Shown: positions 11,346-23,295 of the stretch, piece after piece
Layout: the number at the start of each line of letters is the position of its first letter
Numbering within the stretch: position 1 is the first letter of the stretch
Source of the DNA: Phoronis australis
Taxonomy: Eukaryota > Phoronida > Phoronidae
Direction of reading: 5' to 3'
Assembly (NCBI GenBank): GCA_002633005.1
Contig: NMRA01000100.1
Location: 889,822 to 953,821 of the forward strand
Length of the DNA: 64,000 bases
Notes under the pieces: generated by a model
What the model saw: only the letters and a program-made list of their open reading frames with translations
What the model was told of the DNA's origin: nothing
The model's database searches: none
Program-made: the position numbers and the translations under genes

Positions 11346-14300
11346 TCAGTGTTTTCATCAAGTTCTTTGTTGCCCACCTCCACACTTCGCGAAGAATCAT
11401 GATGAAGGGTGGCAGGTGTGTTCCTATCGAGGAGCATTGATGACTTGCTGTGCACCCTATAGAGGCTATTTTAAGTTCACTAGTGTTTCTCGTTCCTGGG
11501 AGCATTGAAAATAATGGCCACCCATTGTATCTGTGCTATATGCGATGCACATGGTGGGCGCATATCAAGGCTCTACTTTGCTCTTGTTAAAATAAGTCAT
11601 TTTTGATGATACTGGGCCCTGACTCTAGTGGTTCCAGTGGTTCCTAACCTGACTTCATGATAAACTAAAAAAATGTGTAGTGTACAGTAAAGCATTTTGA
11701 ATTTAGAACCATGCAGGTAGTCCTTTTAAAAATCTTTGTTTCCTGTTAGCTCTTTTTGTTAAAGTTGCTGTATTCAAGATTTTGTAATAAGATGGTTAGA
11801 TTCAAATTAAACCAATTTATGTTAAACATCAAAGGAATCATGATCTTTTATCAAGGCACAAAAAATCCCCAAATCCATGTGTCCTCGAATTCTGTAACAA
11901 GGTGAATCTGTATCCCCTGAAATGTTTGAAACTTTGCCAGTCAAATACCAATGATATGAATGTGTTTGAGGAAAAAATTCAAAACTGGAAACTGGTCAAA
12001 TCTTATCAAGTTTGAATTTCAAACATTGGAAAGCCAATGAAAAGACAAAAACAAGGATTCAGATATTTTCATGGATTCGTTTTAAGTGGCTTAGAATTAC
12101 GAACACATGTAGATTTCTGAGATTTCACCTGACTGAAGTATGGTTACTTTTAAGTTATTATTTGTTTCGGAAAATAGGTTGATCATTGTCTCTCGATTAC
12201 ATGGTAATTATAGCAAGGATTTTAGTATATTTACTACTATCTATTGGCAATAGTCAATCAATCAACTTTTTTGAGATGCTTTCTCAAAACAGTATCAGCC
12301 ATTAAGACAATTTCAACTGGAGAATTTTCTAATATGAAGATGTGTCTGTGTGAATTTTAAAAATAAATATTAATCTTAAAAATTTATTGCATTTAATGGT
12401 TTTTACATTGAAACATTTTTTTTCAGTTATTAGATGGAAGTGGCCTGCTACCATCGAGTAATCAAACGGGCGTGTTGTTTAGTTTGATTTGCTCTCAAGA
12501 TATTGAGGAACTTATTAGGCTTTGGCATGCCGTTAAAAATTGCAGTATCAAAAATTGAACAATTTTCAGAAATTTCCAGCTTGTTATTTTGGTCTTAATT
12601 TTGAGTGAGCGCAAGTTACGAACAGGTTTCAGGCGTGTCGAAGGCATTCTTTTCAGCTTGTTTCATAATGACCATTACTAATATTTTATTATTATATGAC
12701 TTAATACGATGTAAACGCTTCAAAGGGTTGTAGATGGATCCTCAGGCAGGGTTGCACATACTCTAATTTGAGAGATGAAGATTGAACAGGTTTTGCTGCA
12801 TTTGTTTTGCCAGCTGCAATGAGCAAAAGCAAAAGCGAAAATTTTGCTCAAAACCAGTCGTTTTGCTTTGTCGCAAAATTTTGCTGCTGTATTCTGCGTG
12901 CATTTCCATTTTCACTGCATGCTAGCTTTTCCCCCAGGAAGGGGCTCTGTGAGAACCTCTGAAGATTTTCTTGTACCCGGAGTTGTCCTATTTGTTCTCA
13001 CTCCACTCATTGCTTATCTGGATGTTGTGATTGGTTTTCAGGGCATATGCACAAAGATTAGACATTACAGAACGCCCCAGGTTCATTAATATTTTGTTGG
13101 TTTTATTATTTTTTGCGATTGTATTTACACATGAAAAGAAATTTGTTTCCTTCAATTATTGTTGGATTTTACAAACATGTTAATTTTTGGTAGGATGCAC
13201 ACGCAACATTTCATTACTGGCCCACCTAACCACTAATGTCCCAGGGCGGTCAGTCTTCATTGCAAACAGTAGACCAGAGGCGTTTCCATTTACTCAGTCC
13301 TGTATCATGAGCACAGTCCTTTTTAACTGCTGTATCCATTTTCTCACGCATTTACAATTCTCGTTTTACGAACTACAATTTTTATTGCGAAAATTTTCTT
13401 TCTTCACGAACAACTGTTAATGTAGAACATCAGGAATATTGACTTTTAAAATAGCTTAGAAGACATTCCCAAAGAAATCGACCGCGATAGGACGTGTGGT
13501 GCTGCTTGCAGATGAACGTGTAGGTCTTGCATGTCGACGTCCCGCACAGACTGTCTGACGAGGGGCTTTTCCATCAAGTTCGTTCCGATTACGTGAAGGT
13601 TTCGTACATCTACCGTCATAGAACAGTACATCTAAAATATGTGCGATAATACAGTTCATGCTTTGTTATCGTCACATAGATAAGGCCACCTGGCCAATGG
13701 TCGCACGCCATTCCAGTAAACCATTTTTTAGAAATTCTTTATGAAATGACATTTTTGATGGTCATTTCGTTGAAGGCACATCTTTTGTTCCATGGCCTTT
13801 TCCGCGTACAATAAAGCAAATCACGCTTGCGATCACTCAGTGCATGCCAACTGAGGATGACGTACTTTTACGTAAATCATAGGCCTAAGGGACATTAAAT
13901 CAAAGACACATATATAGTGTTCGGAACAGAAAATGTCAAAACCAATCTGGAGTTCAAATTGCATATCTTTTTACAAAACATTTGGAATTCAACACGGGGA
14001 GATATTCTAGGTTTAAAGCTCCACCTGGTTCTCTTGAACAGTTGGTGCGTGAAATCGTCTTCAGGTTGTGTAAGCCAGAAACGTACGTTCCAATTCCGCT
14101 TCACCTCCATCTTTTGTCAAGCTTCGGGGAGGCTTGAGGGCGATTCTCTCCATTCTCTATCTTATTAATGTAGCAGTTATCTGTGCCCTGAAATGTACTT
14201 CGCTTACACTTTATCAGAACTGAACGCCACACTTTCATACTCCAAGAACCGACACACAACTGCCGTGACAGGAGACAAAAACGCTACTTTGCTATTAGCA

Positions 14301-14445
14301 GACACAACATAATTGCGAACAACTATTTTGAAGTCGCACTCTGGGAGGGGCTCGAGTTTGAGCTGTTTAGTTGCTTTTAGAAAGTGGTCTCCAATCTAAG
14401 AAATCATTTTTGGTCCTAATCTTCATGGATGCCATAGCGGCGAAA
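11346..14445. other. Non-coding interval
   Basis: AT-rich sequence in which I see no exon with convincing splice sites and no strong repeat. Short open frames here (for example 13,456-13,659 and 13,895-14,110 on the minus strand) have no recognisable family. Confidence 0.4.
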
Positions 14446-14720
14446 TATCAAGCCAAAAGATCGTATTTTCACTTCAAAACTGTGATGAATTCGTCAAGAA
14501 TTAAAATCTTGCCAATATTTTTGAAAATCATGCTAATCTTGAAATCTTGCCAAGAATTTAAACCATTCTTGACATGATTTTCTAAAAATAGTGCAAAAGT
14601 TTTCAAATAATCTTGCTAACATTTCTAAAAATATTGCCAGTGTTTTAAAAAATCATGTTAAGATTTCGAAAATTTTCAAAAAATCTTGGCATGATTTTTG
14701 TAAAGTCTTCAATGATTTAT
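14446..14720. repeat. Degenerate tandem repeat of AATCTTGCCAAGATTTTNAAAA type
   Basis: Words such as AATCTTGCCAA, AATCATGCTAA, AATCTTGCTAAC, AATCATGTTAAG and AATCTTGGCATG follow each other at roughly 30-40 base spacing, separated by T/A runs. Each word partly pairs with the next one, so the region could form several small hairpins. Confidence 0.6.
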
Positions 14721-17612
14721 AGTGAAATTAAAGCACGTCTTGATTTTTCATCGCTTTGGCATTCCATGCATCCCGCAGTGGTGAAAATTTTACACAAGTT
14801 TTGCAAAGTTCTTGGGTCTTGAGCAAAAGTGCTCCAAACTTAGCAGCTGGCAGGGGAGAACTGGGAAGGCACAAAATGTCACATTAAGATTTTCCTTAAT
14901 AATTAAATACTGATTGAACTTATTAAATGTTGGTGAGAACAGGTATAAAAAATGTATTGTAATTATCAATACAATTCTGTTGAACGAAATGTCAACTGTT
15001 GGGCGTTGTGTGTGAAGCAGTTACTGTTTAAATTTGGATTTTGTATTGCTTGGGAAATTCAGTTGGTTGGGCAATTTTGACATTTTTCGGCAGCCGTGGT
15101 ATGAGGTATTGTAGAATGTCAGTGAATTAGACACCCACAGAGTATGCAAACACCAATTACTTATTGAAAAGTTTGTCACGTGTAAAAAGTAGAAAACATC
15201 TGAAGGCTCAGATTGAGATGTTTAAATCATAACTTACAAAAAGAAAACGGATTAGACATTTCAAAATCACCAGAGATAACACATTATGTCGCACTGTTTG
15301 TGATCTACACGTTGGAGATGGATAACATTTTTTAATTGAGTGTCCATTTTATGACGATTTGAGAACAATTTTCAAGATAGTAAGCATGAACAGTGAAATT
15401 ACCTCAGAAAATGTCGTGATGAAGTGCGATATTTAAATTTAGCGATGTATTTGTTAACAGATTTTAACTGAAGAGATGGTGAAGATAAGTAAGTTTTTGT
15501 AGTGTACTTTTGTGCAACAAAGAAATAAACATTCTGAAATCCAGGAATATATCAATGTTGATAATGGCACCTATAGTTTCCTCTCTCTCTCAGGAAATTG
15601 GTAGCGACCTGAAGATTTGCATGTACAAAAATGTCACAATGTCAACCCAAGGCCTGAATGAACATCGCCACTAGCTAGATAAATCCCGGAAAACATGTGC
15701 GCTTGCATGATGCAACCCTTAGATTTTCCGTTAATCAACGATTCTCACCTCTCTGTGTTCTTCCAGCGTCTGTCATATCAGTCGTATCTTCTCGACGTCG
15801 CCGCTACCAGTTGTATCATTTGCCAGGTGCGCAGGATTTCCACTTCAAGCCCGTTTATAAAACCCATGTATACTATATTATGTTTAAAGCCCGTTCACTT
15901 GACTTTTTAACGCATTTTCTTTTCCCCCCATAATTCTGAGAGTCTTTTTGTCGAATTTCTTGCAAATTTTATTCACGAATGTTTTCAGTTTATGCAAGTT
16001 CTTTTCGCGAGACACTTCAGGATTTTTTCAGGAAAAGTTTCCTTGAGTGAGAAATGGAAATAAATCCGCAATTTCCAAAATTCCGGAAACAAATCCACAA
16101 AAAATCCCTCCAAAAAGACTCACACGAACTGGTCACTTACTTATCGCACGAATACAAAAATGTGGAATGCAAATTTTGCGGAAAAATCCGGAAATATCCG
16201 AAAAAAATTCCGCAGAAGACTCGCATGAAGGGGCCTTTTAGGCATACAACGCCGACATCATTGGTCACAAATTAACCAAGCAAACCGGTGCTACAAGTAC
16301 TGTAAGCCTTTGATTATTTCCTTTTAACATGAACGCAACACCAATTCAATATGAAATACACCGACTGGATCATTTCGTAGTCAGAGGACTCAACGTGTGC
16401 CACTTCTTTTTCGGCCCTAATTTAAAAAAATGCCAAATGGGGATATTTCATACATGTACGAGTTCAGCCTAAAGTTCTTAACAACGTGATATGCATCGTA
16501 GAATTAGTGTCCTACGGTGAGAGGACACGCTTCTAAGAAAGAAAAAACTCTAGTCAGAAAACGGAAGTCATAAATAAATGATTTTAAGTAGCGGTTCACC
16601 GTTCCAAGAACATTGAGTTTAATTTTGAATGTTAAAAGTGCATTTCATTTCCAAATACGGGTAAGAAGGAAATTGCGAAATTAACTCTCAAAAATTTGTC
16701 TCGAAATTTCCATTCTGGTGATGGCATTGACTTCTGCCATTAGGGGCTATTAAACAGTCACTTGACATTTTAAAGTGGCACACAGGGACAGAAACTTTCT
16801 AAGCTTTTCAGACGAACGGCTCAATTAATCTTTATACCGGTGTGATCAACTGAAAGGCGCCCTAAACCGTCCTCTAACATTTTGAATATACTTCTGAAAC
16901 TGGGAACCCGCACAATCAGTCATTTCGTGACTTTCGTTTTCTGACTAGCGATTTTTCACAAAACCGTGTTCTGTCATTGCAAGACAAACATTCCAATTGT
17001 CAGGAATTTCCTATTGAACACATACACGAGTGAACCATGTTCTCAATTTCCTGGACGCTGGACGCGAAAAACAGATGGACACTTTTCGAATATTTCAAAA
17101 GGCGAGGATAGTTGACAAAGGAATCCCGACATTCTCTTTCACACCCACTGCACACGACAGTTCGTCAACACATCAATAATAAAAATGAAGTTAATTTACG
17201 ATTTCGGGGACAGATCCAGGATTTTGGACTGGTGAGCGATGGAAGTATATCAGACCGTGACTGAACCTACGTAATTAACAACAAAACATAGTAGGATAAT
17301 TTTGGAGCGTTTTGTATTCGGTACGAAGTTCGTCTACATCCGTGTGACGTTGCTATGTACATTACTACATATATATTTATTCAATAACTAGGCCTCCGAC
17401 TCTTGTTGCAATCAAATCCTCAAATACAGTAAATGTAGTACATATAACGTCGTAAGGAAAATGTCGAATACTAACTATTGTATCGAATAAGCTTGGTACA
17501 AATGACCACTTGTTTCTAATCACTGCATCATTTGTTGGGACAATTGAATATAAGTATTGAGCATGGATTCATTTTGAGGAACTAATTGTTCCAAGCAAAA
17601 GGAACGAAATTA
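14721..17612. other. Non-coding interval upstream of (3' to) the minus-strand cysteine-rich gene
   Basis: No supported gene. Near 16,040-16,230 there is a patch of repeated TTCCGGAAA and TCCGAAAAA words. It contains a short plus-strand frame with CKFCGKI, which could be a zinc-finger remnant but is too short to call. Confidence 0.4.
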
Positions 17613-17692
17613 TCAATTTTGTATCAAGATGTGCCACATTTTCAAAGTGCAATAATTATAATCGGTAACTCTTGATTTGCAAAACCCTCTGC
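17613..17692 (-). CDS. Probable last exon of the cysteine-rich gene
   Basis: A CTTACCACAG acceptor lies about 100 bases after the previous donor. In the required phase the frame reads GRGFCKSRVTDYNYCTLKM and ends at TGA after about 25 codons. It adds two cysteines, which fits the protein's character. An alternative short ending exists after an acceptor near 17,268. Confidence 0.4.
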
Positions 17693-20600
17693 CTGTGGTA
17701 AGACCGTGAATTTTAGTCACCACGATATTAACCTGGATCCGCCCCCGGATTTCAAGTAGACCGAATCTACAGAATTTATGGGATTACGCCTCACCTGCAC
17801 ACGAGCTAACGTTTCTGTTTTCGGTTTGTGCGGATGAATAACTCAAACAACCCGAGAACTTCTGGAGGAGCCTGTCCAGAGCTTTCATGATCACTGTTTG
17901 AACCGAGGATTGGCATCTGTCAGCTACCTTACTGTGCATGATCAAGTAGACGTCGGAGTAGATGTAACGGCTTGGCTCTGTCTGTGCAAGACGTAAGAAC
18001 AACGTTGAAAACGGCCGCTATGTACATTTACTTCGTAAGAGTAAGACCCGCCATCTGGGGATGCTACCGCGTCTAACTGAACCACGGAGGCAGTGAGAAC
18101 AAATGCATCGTGTCGAGTGCAGGGTCATGTCCATGCGGTACTATGATAAGTGAAAAGATTGGTTTACTGTCAAAGAAAATTGAAGTGTCACTTGCCATTT
18201 ACTTGGGGATAAGGTTTTTTTCGAGTAGTTGATAGAAAAGCTACTTATGGATAATTTCGACAAACGTAGTTAGGCCACGCCTACCATAGTTACCGTTGCG
18301 AATGAGCCCCACAAGCGCGAAGCCAGTTGGTGTGGTGAAAAATTGTGCTAAATTTGTTTTTGATCATATTTCCCTAAAACCGTTGACGAATAGAGCCGCA
18401 TTATCAAAATGTGTATTGGGAAAGCAAATATACTGTTGCGCGCAGTGGCGGACTTTATCTGCAGTGATGCCAAGCCTACGAGCTCATTCACAGATTACGA
18501 TGACTGAGCCCATTGACACGCTGAAGCTGATCAGCCGTGACAAGCAAATTTCAGGAGCCTAGTGAACCAATAAGGATCCACCCGTAAGAAACAAGTTGAT
18601 ATATGTTTTATAACAGCAAGTAACAATCAAAAGGCGTGGGTTTACTAACCCTTCAAAAGATTTTAAAAAAACACTCGCCACATGTCGAACATTTATAAGA
18701 AGCTAAATCCAAAGGTTGGGCAGAAGACACTGCAGAAAAGCCGAGCGTCCACAAAGGCCTCTGCCATCTGACGAGTAATTGTCATTATATTAGTGTAAAA
18801 TGCTAATGTCCTGGTGATCACCAAGGGCGAACACAATACGACCCAACAACAAATCACACCATTAGAATACATGGTTCTCACGTTAGTAAGAAGGCAGATT
18901 TGTCACCAGATTAGGGATAGAACAATAAGAAAGCAGATCGTCTGCTGATTGTTCAGTACACATCTGACTATTTCAGACTGTGAATCACTAGACGTCCGCA
19001 CGGTATGTGAACGCTGTACTGAATCTAATACTTACAGAATTCTGGAAAGACAACGCAGCTGTATGTAGGTATCCCGAGCACTTGGGCTCGTCTGCAAACG
19101 CGTATTCCTTAAGATATTTGCTGGATATCGCGTCAACATACATTGTCCTGCACTTCTCATCTGGATGAAATGGGTTTGTGCATCCGGTACAGAAAAATGT
19201 GTTCGATTTCCACGTAATCTTCAGGTGTACGTTTGTGCAATTCTCTGAAAAGAGCAAGTGTGTTTGCAAGCAGTACTGGGGAAGAATTTTAAATAGTCAT
19301 TGATCTTAGTTCCGTCTCTAGGAATCTTGAAAATGTTTATGTAACTTTGCAGTGATTGAGCTCATGTAACTAATATTTTGCGGTGTGCAAATCTCCCCTA
19401 CAGGTAAAAGGAACTTTGTGAACAAATAAAATGGTTATGCGTGTATAAACTATGCGAGTATTGGGTTTGCATATCAATTTTTAATAAGAATCATCGCAAT
19501 TTGCCTTTTTAATGTTGATCTTGGACAAGGGTTTAGATTTGTCAAGACTAGAAAGTGGGCTACGTGAACAACTTTTTGTTATCGTCAGAGGTATCATTAC
19601 ACACCTGCCTAGACATTTGAGGACTGGGTAAGGGAAATACCTTCTGCGCAATGATTGGCGGCTGCCTTGACGTCATTAAAACAAAGGTAGGTTTTAATTA
19701 TTTTCACAGGCGTTGTTACTGTCAGTCATGAAGCAGAAGGCATTGTTTTGCTTATTGTTTGAAATAAAGGTTGTTTGCGTACTTATTTTTAATTCTAAAA
19801 TTCTATCATAGAAATTAATCTGTTTTCAAATCAAAATACATCAGTTTTGTAATAATTTAGACCTAAATTGCTGCAATATACCTTTAATTTTCATTTTTTT
19901 ACTGCAGAAAATTTCAAAGTTGATATAACTTTATATTACTCGTGAAATTCCGGCGATTTCCTTAAAAATGTGACACATTTGATTTCCTCTAAACCAACCC
20001 CAATAAGTTACCAATACAGTTAGAATCTTCAACGTATTTTCGGCTTAAAGGAAGCCGACCGCTCGCGGAATGCCGGAACATGAATAATACCTGACAAACA
20101 GTTGCCTGTGAGGGAAAACTTTCGTGGTGCTAACTGTGGTGAAAGTTTTGGACACTTCGTTACTGGAGGGGGACTGATTGGAGTTCTTCTGTTCATTACT
20201 CCGTATTTTATTGCGGAGGAGCAGTCAACCAGCCTTTCAGGATTGTCTGACTTTAATGTCACGGTGGTTGTTGCAGCCACTGTTCTGGTGTCACTCTGAA
20301 GTATGTCAAAAGTATAATAAATGTTACGAAAGAATATAGTTCCAGTATAGTCTGTATTTATTATCTTCAAGTGCGATATCAATATATCACAACGCTGTTC
20401 AACTTTCTGTTGGTTTTGTGACAAAAATTTAACATTATATCATTAACACCACTTTCCCTGACAACAGTCCGTTCGATCTTGCAGAATTCTCTGGTTCCCC
20501 CATTCTAGTTTTGTTAAGCTTTACGTTGATTGAAACAATCCATAATGAGCGCTAATTGTTAACATATACTTACTTTTCGAAACTCCACACTAATTTTTAT

Positions 20601-20850
20601 ATCGACATCGAAGCACCTGTGTTCATAAAGTCTTAAGGCTGATAGAAGAACTACACTCAGACCCTCACCGATTAGTCTGTACACTTGGTCACACTCTTGT
20701 GACACATCGGTAGCTAATGTCCATGTGGTATACTCGGCTACAATGCATTCTGGAAAGACACAAGTGGGAATCTACGCCGCCATGCAGTAACTGATAAACC
20801 GTCAAGGTTATGGCGTAGAAAATAAGTATAATAATGAAATATCCGCCCAT
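17613..20850 (-). CDS. Unidentified cysteine-rich, probably secreted glycoprotein (5 exons, reconstructed)
   Basis: Five minus-strand exons join with correct GT-AG sites and phases: 20,749-20,574, 20,295-20,091, 19,244-19,036, 17,981-17,795 and a probable last exon at 17,692-17,613. The product is roughly 285 residues. It is rich in cysteines and has three N-glycosylation sequons (NCT, NST, NVS). Beta-strand-like stretches such as VDIKISVEFR and NVHLKITWKS alternate with helical ones such as SSVQTVIMKALDRLLQKF. An ATG at 20,850 opens a hydrophobic stretch, MGGYFIIILIFYAITL, that would suit a signal sequence. It is in another frame from the first exon, so the start is unsolved. I recognise no domain. 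Secretion is inferred from cysteines, sequons and the nearby hydrophobic start. Confidence 0.6.
17795..17981 (-). CDS. Exon of unidentified cysteine-rich gene
   Basis: The acceptor is CTTGCACAG and the donor CAG|GTGAGG. It starts in phase 0 with TEPSRYIYSDVYLIMHSKVA, then DRCQSSVQTVIMKALDRLL and SGCLSYSSAQTENRNVSSCA. It ends in phase 1. Confidence 0.65.
19036..19244 (-). CDS. Exon of unidentified cysteine-rich gene
   Basis: The acceptor is CTCTTTTCAG and the donor TCT|GTAAGT. It reads ENCTNVHLKITWKS, then FFCTGCTNPF, DEKCRTMYVDAISS and PKCSGYLHTAALSFQNS. It ends in phase 0. Six cysteines and two sequons, one completed across the join, point to an extracellular protein. Confidence 0.65.
20091..20295 (-). 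CDS. Exon of unidentified cysteine-rich gene
   Basis: The acceptor is TACTTCAG and the donor CAG|GTATTA. The 205-nt exon starts in phase 0 with SDTRTVAATTTVTLKS and contains VDCSSAIKYG, a proline-rich PISPPPVTKCP and SLTGNCLS. It ends in phase 1, matching the next exon. Confidence 0.62.
20574..20749 (-). CDS. Exon of unidentified cysteine-rich gene
   Basis: The acceptor is TCTTTCCAG and the donor GTAAGT. It begins with two bases of a split codon and reads CIVAEYTTWTLATDVSQECD, then QVYRLIGEGL, ALRLYEHRCFDVD and IKISVEFRK. It ends in phase 0. The frame stays open about six codons upstream of the chosen acceptor (IPTCVFPE), so the true 5' edge may lie at the TAG before that. Confidence 0.6.
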
Positions 20851-21428
20851 GATGACAGTAGACTTCACGTGGAACTTTCACGCTCATTCATTATCTCTGT
20901 TGGTCGCACAACATATAGTGGCGATGTGAATATGAAGTATTGCAAATTTCAGATTGCCCTCAAACATTAGCCAGAATTGAAAAAATAATTAGTTGGTGAC
21001 AGTGCTTTTGGACCACATTTTTGGAATTGGTAGGAAATTTGCTTTCAAGATGTAACGTTGGCTTATGACGTGCATCGGCATGGAATTGGGGGTTTTGGGG
21101 TGAAAAGTGCCTACTTTGGGCTTTTGTCCCTTTTTTCTTAGCCTACCTTGCCTTTTAGTAGGAGTGAAAGGGTCAAAACTACAAGAGAGAATAAACGTTT
21201 CGTGCTCATCTCTATGGCTTGTGATGTGAAATGACTCAAAACGTTCCATTCTTTGCACACAGTTTTCGACAGAGTGAAGAATGAGTGATCAGTCCATCGA
21301 CGTGTGTTATGTGGCCCCTCACCTCAGCGGAAGTCAGCTGATATCATTAGCATTGGCATAGTCGTGCGAACAGAGCGAGATTTCATATCGTATATGTGAT
21401 CAGACAAGATTACTGCGTAGCCTTGAAG
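20851..21428. other. Interval between cysteine-rich gene and Gypsy remnant
   Basis: A minus-strand open frame of 89 codons (20,989-21,258) with a basic stretch lies here. It may be the decayed downstream part of the neighbouring retrotransposon, but I see no integrase signature. Confidence 0.3.
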
Positions 21429-22800
21429 TCAAGCATCCGCCATTGCAAGCATTGTCCTGTGAGCGTGTAATATACTCAACAGGGGTTTGTGATCTGTCAC
21501 TAATGTAAAGAGACGCCCAAACACATATGCAATATGCATAGAAGTAGACTCAGAAATATATGCCCAATGCTTCCTTGTTTTTCTGGCAATACCCATTTTT
21601 GGCCTTGGTAAGCCACCAAGAAGTGAAGGCGATCCACCCTGTTGTTTGTGCAATAACACGCATCCAATTTCTAGAATTAAGGATGTTTGAAAAGTCTTCG
21701 TCCAGCACTAAGTATTCTCGTCTTGTATAATAATTCGTAGAGGGTCATAGGACCCTACGCATTTTCAGGATGAAACAACGGTAATACAGGATGATTCTTC
21801 ATAAACAGGCTTCAAACTTTTGTTTCTAATTTCTTTTTCAATAGGCCGGGCAGGAACTTCAAATTTTACAGGCTGTCAATTTTATTAATTGAGTTCATGC
21901 TGATGCTAACTTTTTTATAGTAGCGTTTTCGGCTGTGTTCCAGGTGATTTCCCGATTCTCGTTGTATTTAGGGCACTGAAGTACAAGGAGACATGAAATT
22001 ATCTCCTTTGGCCTCCTTTTTCTTCACCATGCTCTGTATACAAGATTCAGATGGTTCACGGTGTCTTCCGAACTCGCGTCTAAAGGCAGATTGACAGTTC
22101 TTAAACGATACTGTCTGACAATACTTTTGAACTAGAAGCACGCAATGAGCGTGAAATTGACGTAGGCCTACTGCCGAAAAAAATGATAAGTTGTGATTAA
22201 CACATTTTCGCACCTCGTGCTGCAGCGTTTGTTGGCAATAGAATTGCGCAGATTGATGCAGTTTCTGGTGTTTGGCTCAACCAGAAAAAGAAATGATTTG
22301 CTAAAGTTTAGGCCCTGTTTCCGGAGATTCACCTTGTTGTTCACAAGGCCAAGGAAAGACGGTTTTATTGATGGTTTTCGGGTTTCAGGTCATTGATTGC
22401 TCCACCCATCTTAGATGATGTTTTGTGGAGCCCTTGTGCCTTGATGACGTGTCCAGACTATCAAGGTGGTTGACCTTAAGATTGTAGTTTTTCAGCTGAC
22501 CCAAAACAGTTGCCGGGTTAGTTAAGTGTTCGTCATCGCTTCACGCGCTAATAATCACGTCGTTCAGGATACAGGACGTAAATGGTACATTCTGCAGCAT
22601 ATAATCCATCACTTTGTCACGTGGCAGTGTTGATTGTTACGAAACCATTGGAACTGTCTTCCGTCCATGTGCTCATAAGCATTGGTAAGGTCAATCTTAG
22701 AAAATTTCTTTCCCCCAGGAGCGCGAAGATGTTTTCAATCTTGGACATTGGGTAACGTTCAACTGGTATGACAGGGTTTATGGAATTGTAATGTACCTAA
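21429..22800 (-). mobile_element. Decayed Ty3/Gypsy-type retrotransposon pol fragment
   Basis: Read on the minus strand, 22,790-22,450 resembles a Gypsy reverse transcriptase, with a PV.RYPMSKIE-like block, FSKIDLTNAYEH, and a catalytic-motif relative where one Asp is Asn (LNDVII), followed by DDEHL. Stops and frameshifts interrupt it. Further along, 21,659-21,429 keeps the RNase H signature TLVTDHKPLLSIL in an open frame. The order reverse transcriptase then RNase H is right for Ty3/Gypsy. No LTRs were found. The element is inactive. Confidence 0.8.
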
Positions 22801-23209
22801 TTGCATGCCACTGACAGGTGCCTCAGTTTGTTTGAACTCAATTTGAAGGACGTACTTTTGACCAAATGTTACCTGCATATGAACAATCTTGGGTGCCTTG
22901 GCAGTTGCACTGTCAAAGCCCACTGAGTTAAGCGTCTTTATTGTCTTTTCTGTTTCCTGGTGTGTCTAGGGTCAGAAGTTGGGATGCAGCTGTAGCATGT
23001 GATGAGCTATTTTTACAGTTTTTCATATCATTTCCGAAAAGCCTTCGTTCCGTTGAAGAAATTTGAATCCTTTGGTTTTGATAACTTGCCACTATGAAAT
23101 ATACCTCAACGTGTTCCTTATTGGGATGAGAAGTGATGTTGGGTCTTGCGAACGACTCACATCTCACCATGCTCGCCAAATAATATGACGTAGCTTGGCA
23201 AGTGAACCT
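22801..23209 (-). other. Possible further pol-derived sequence
   Basis: This interval lies upstream of the reverse transcriptase on the minus strand and holds an 83-codon frame (22,928-23,179). It probably belongs to the same dead element, but no domain is recognisable. Confidence 0.3.
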
Positions 23210-23295
23210 TTAAACATGGGCGCGGCGCAGCACTGAAAAAAGTGGGGGCTATAGCCCCCTCCCCCCAGCCCTTATGGTGCGCCGCCAATGTTTAA
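23210..23295. repeat. Small foldback element with palindromic core
   Basis: Imperfect terminal inverted repeats (TTAAACATGGGCG at the left, CGCCAATGTTTAA at the right, with GCGCAGCAC against GGTGCGCC inside) enclose the perfect 16-bp palindrome GGGGGCTATAGCCCCC at 23,244-23,259. The whole unit is about 86 bp and could fold into one hairpin. This is the shape of a MITE remnant. Confidence 0.65.

Noticed and set aside
15767-15826. A 60-nt plus-strand exon between TTCTTCCAG and CAG|GTGCGC
   Set aside because: The frame is open and the sites are fair, but no neighbouring exon or family supports it. This is expected by chance in this much sequence.
16047-16275. BED-type zinc finger remnant (CKFCGKI)
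   Set aside because: Only one short CxxC motif in a compositionally odd AAAATCCGG-rich patch, without the His pair or an aromatic context.
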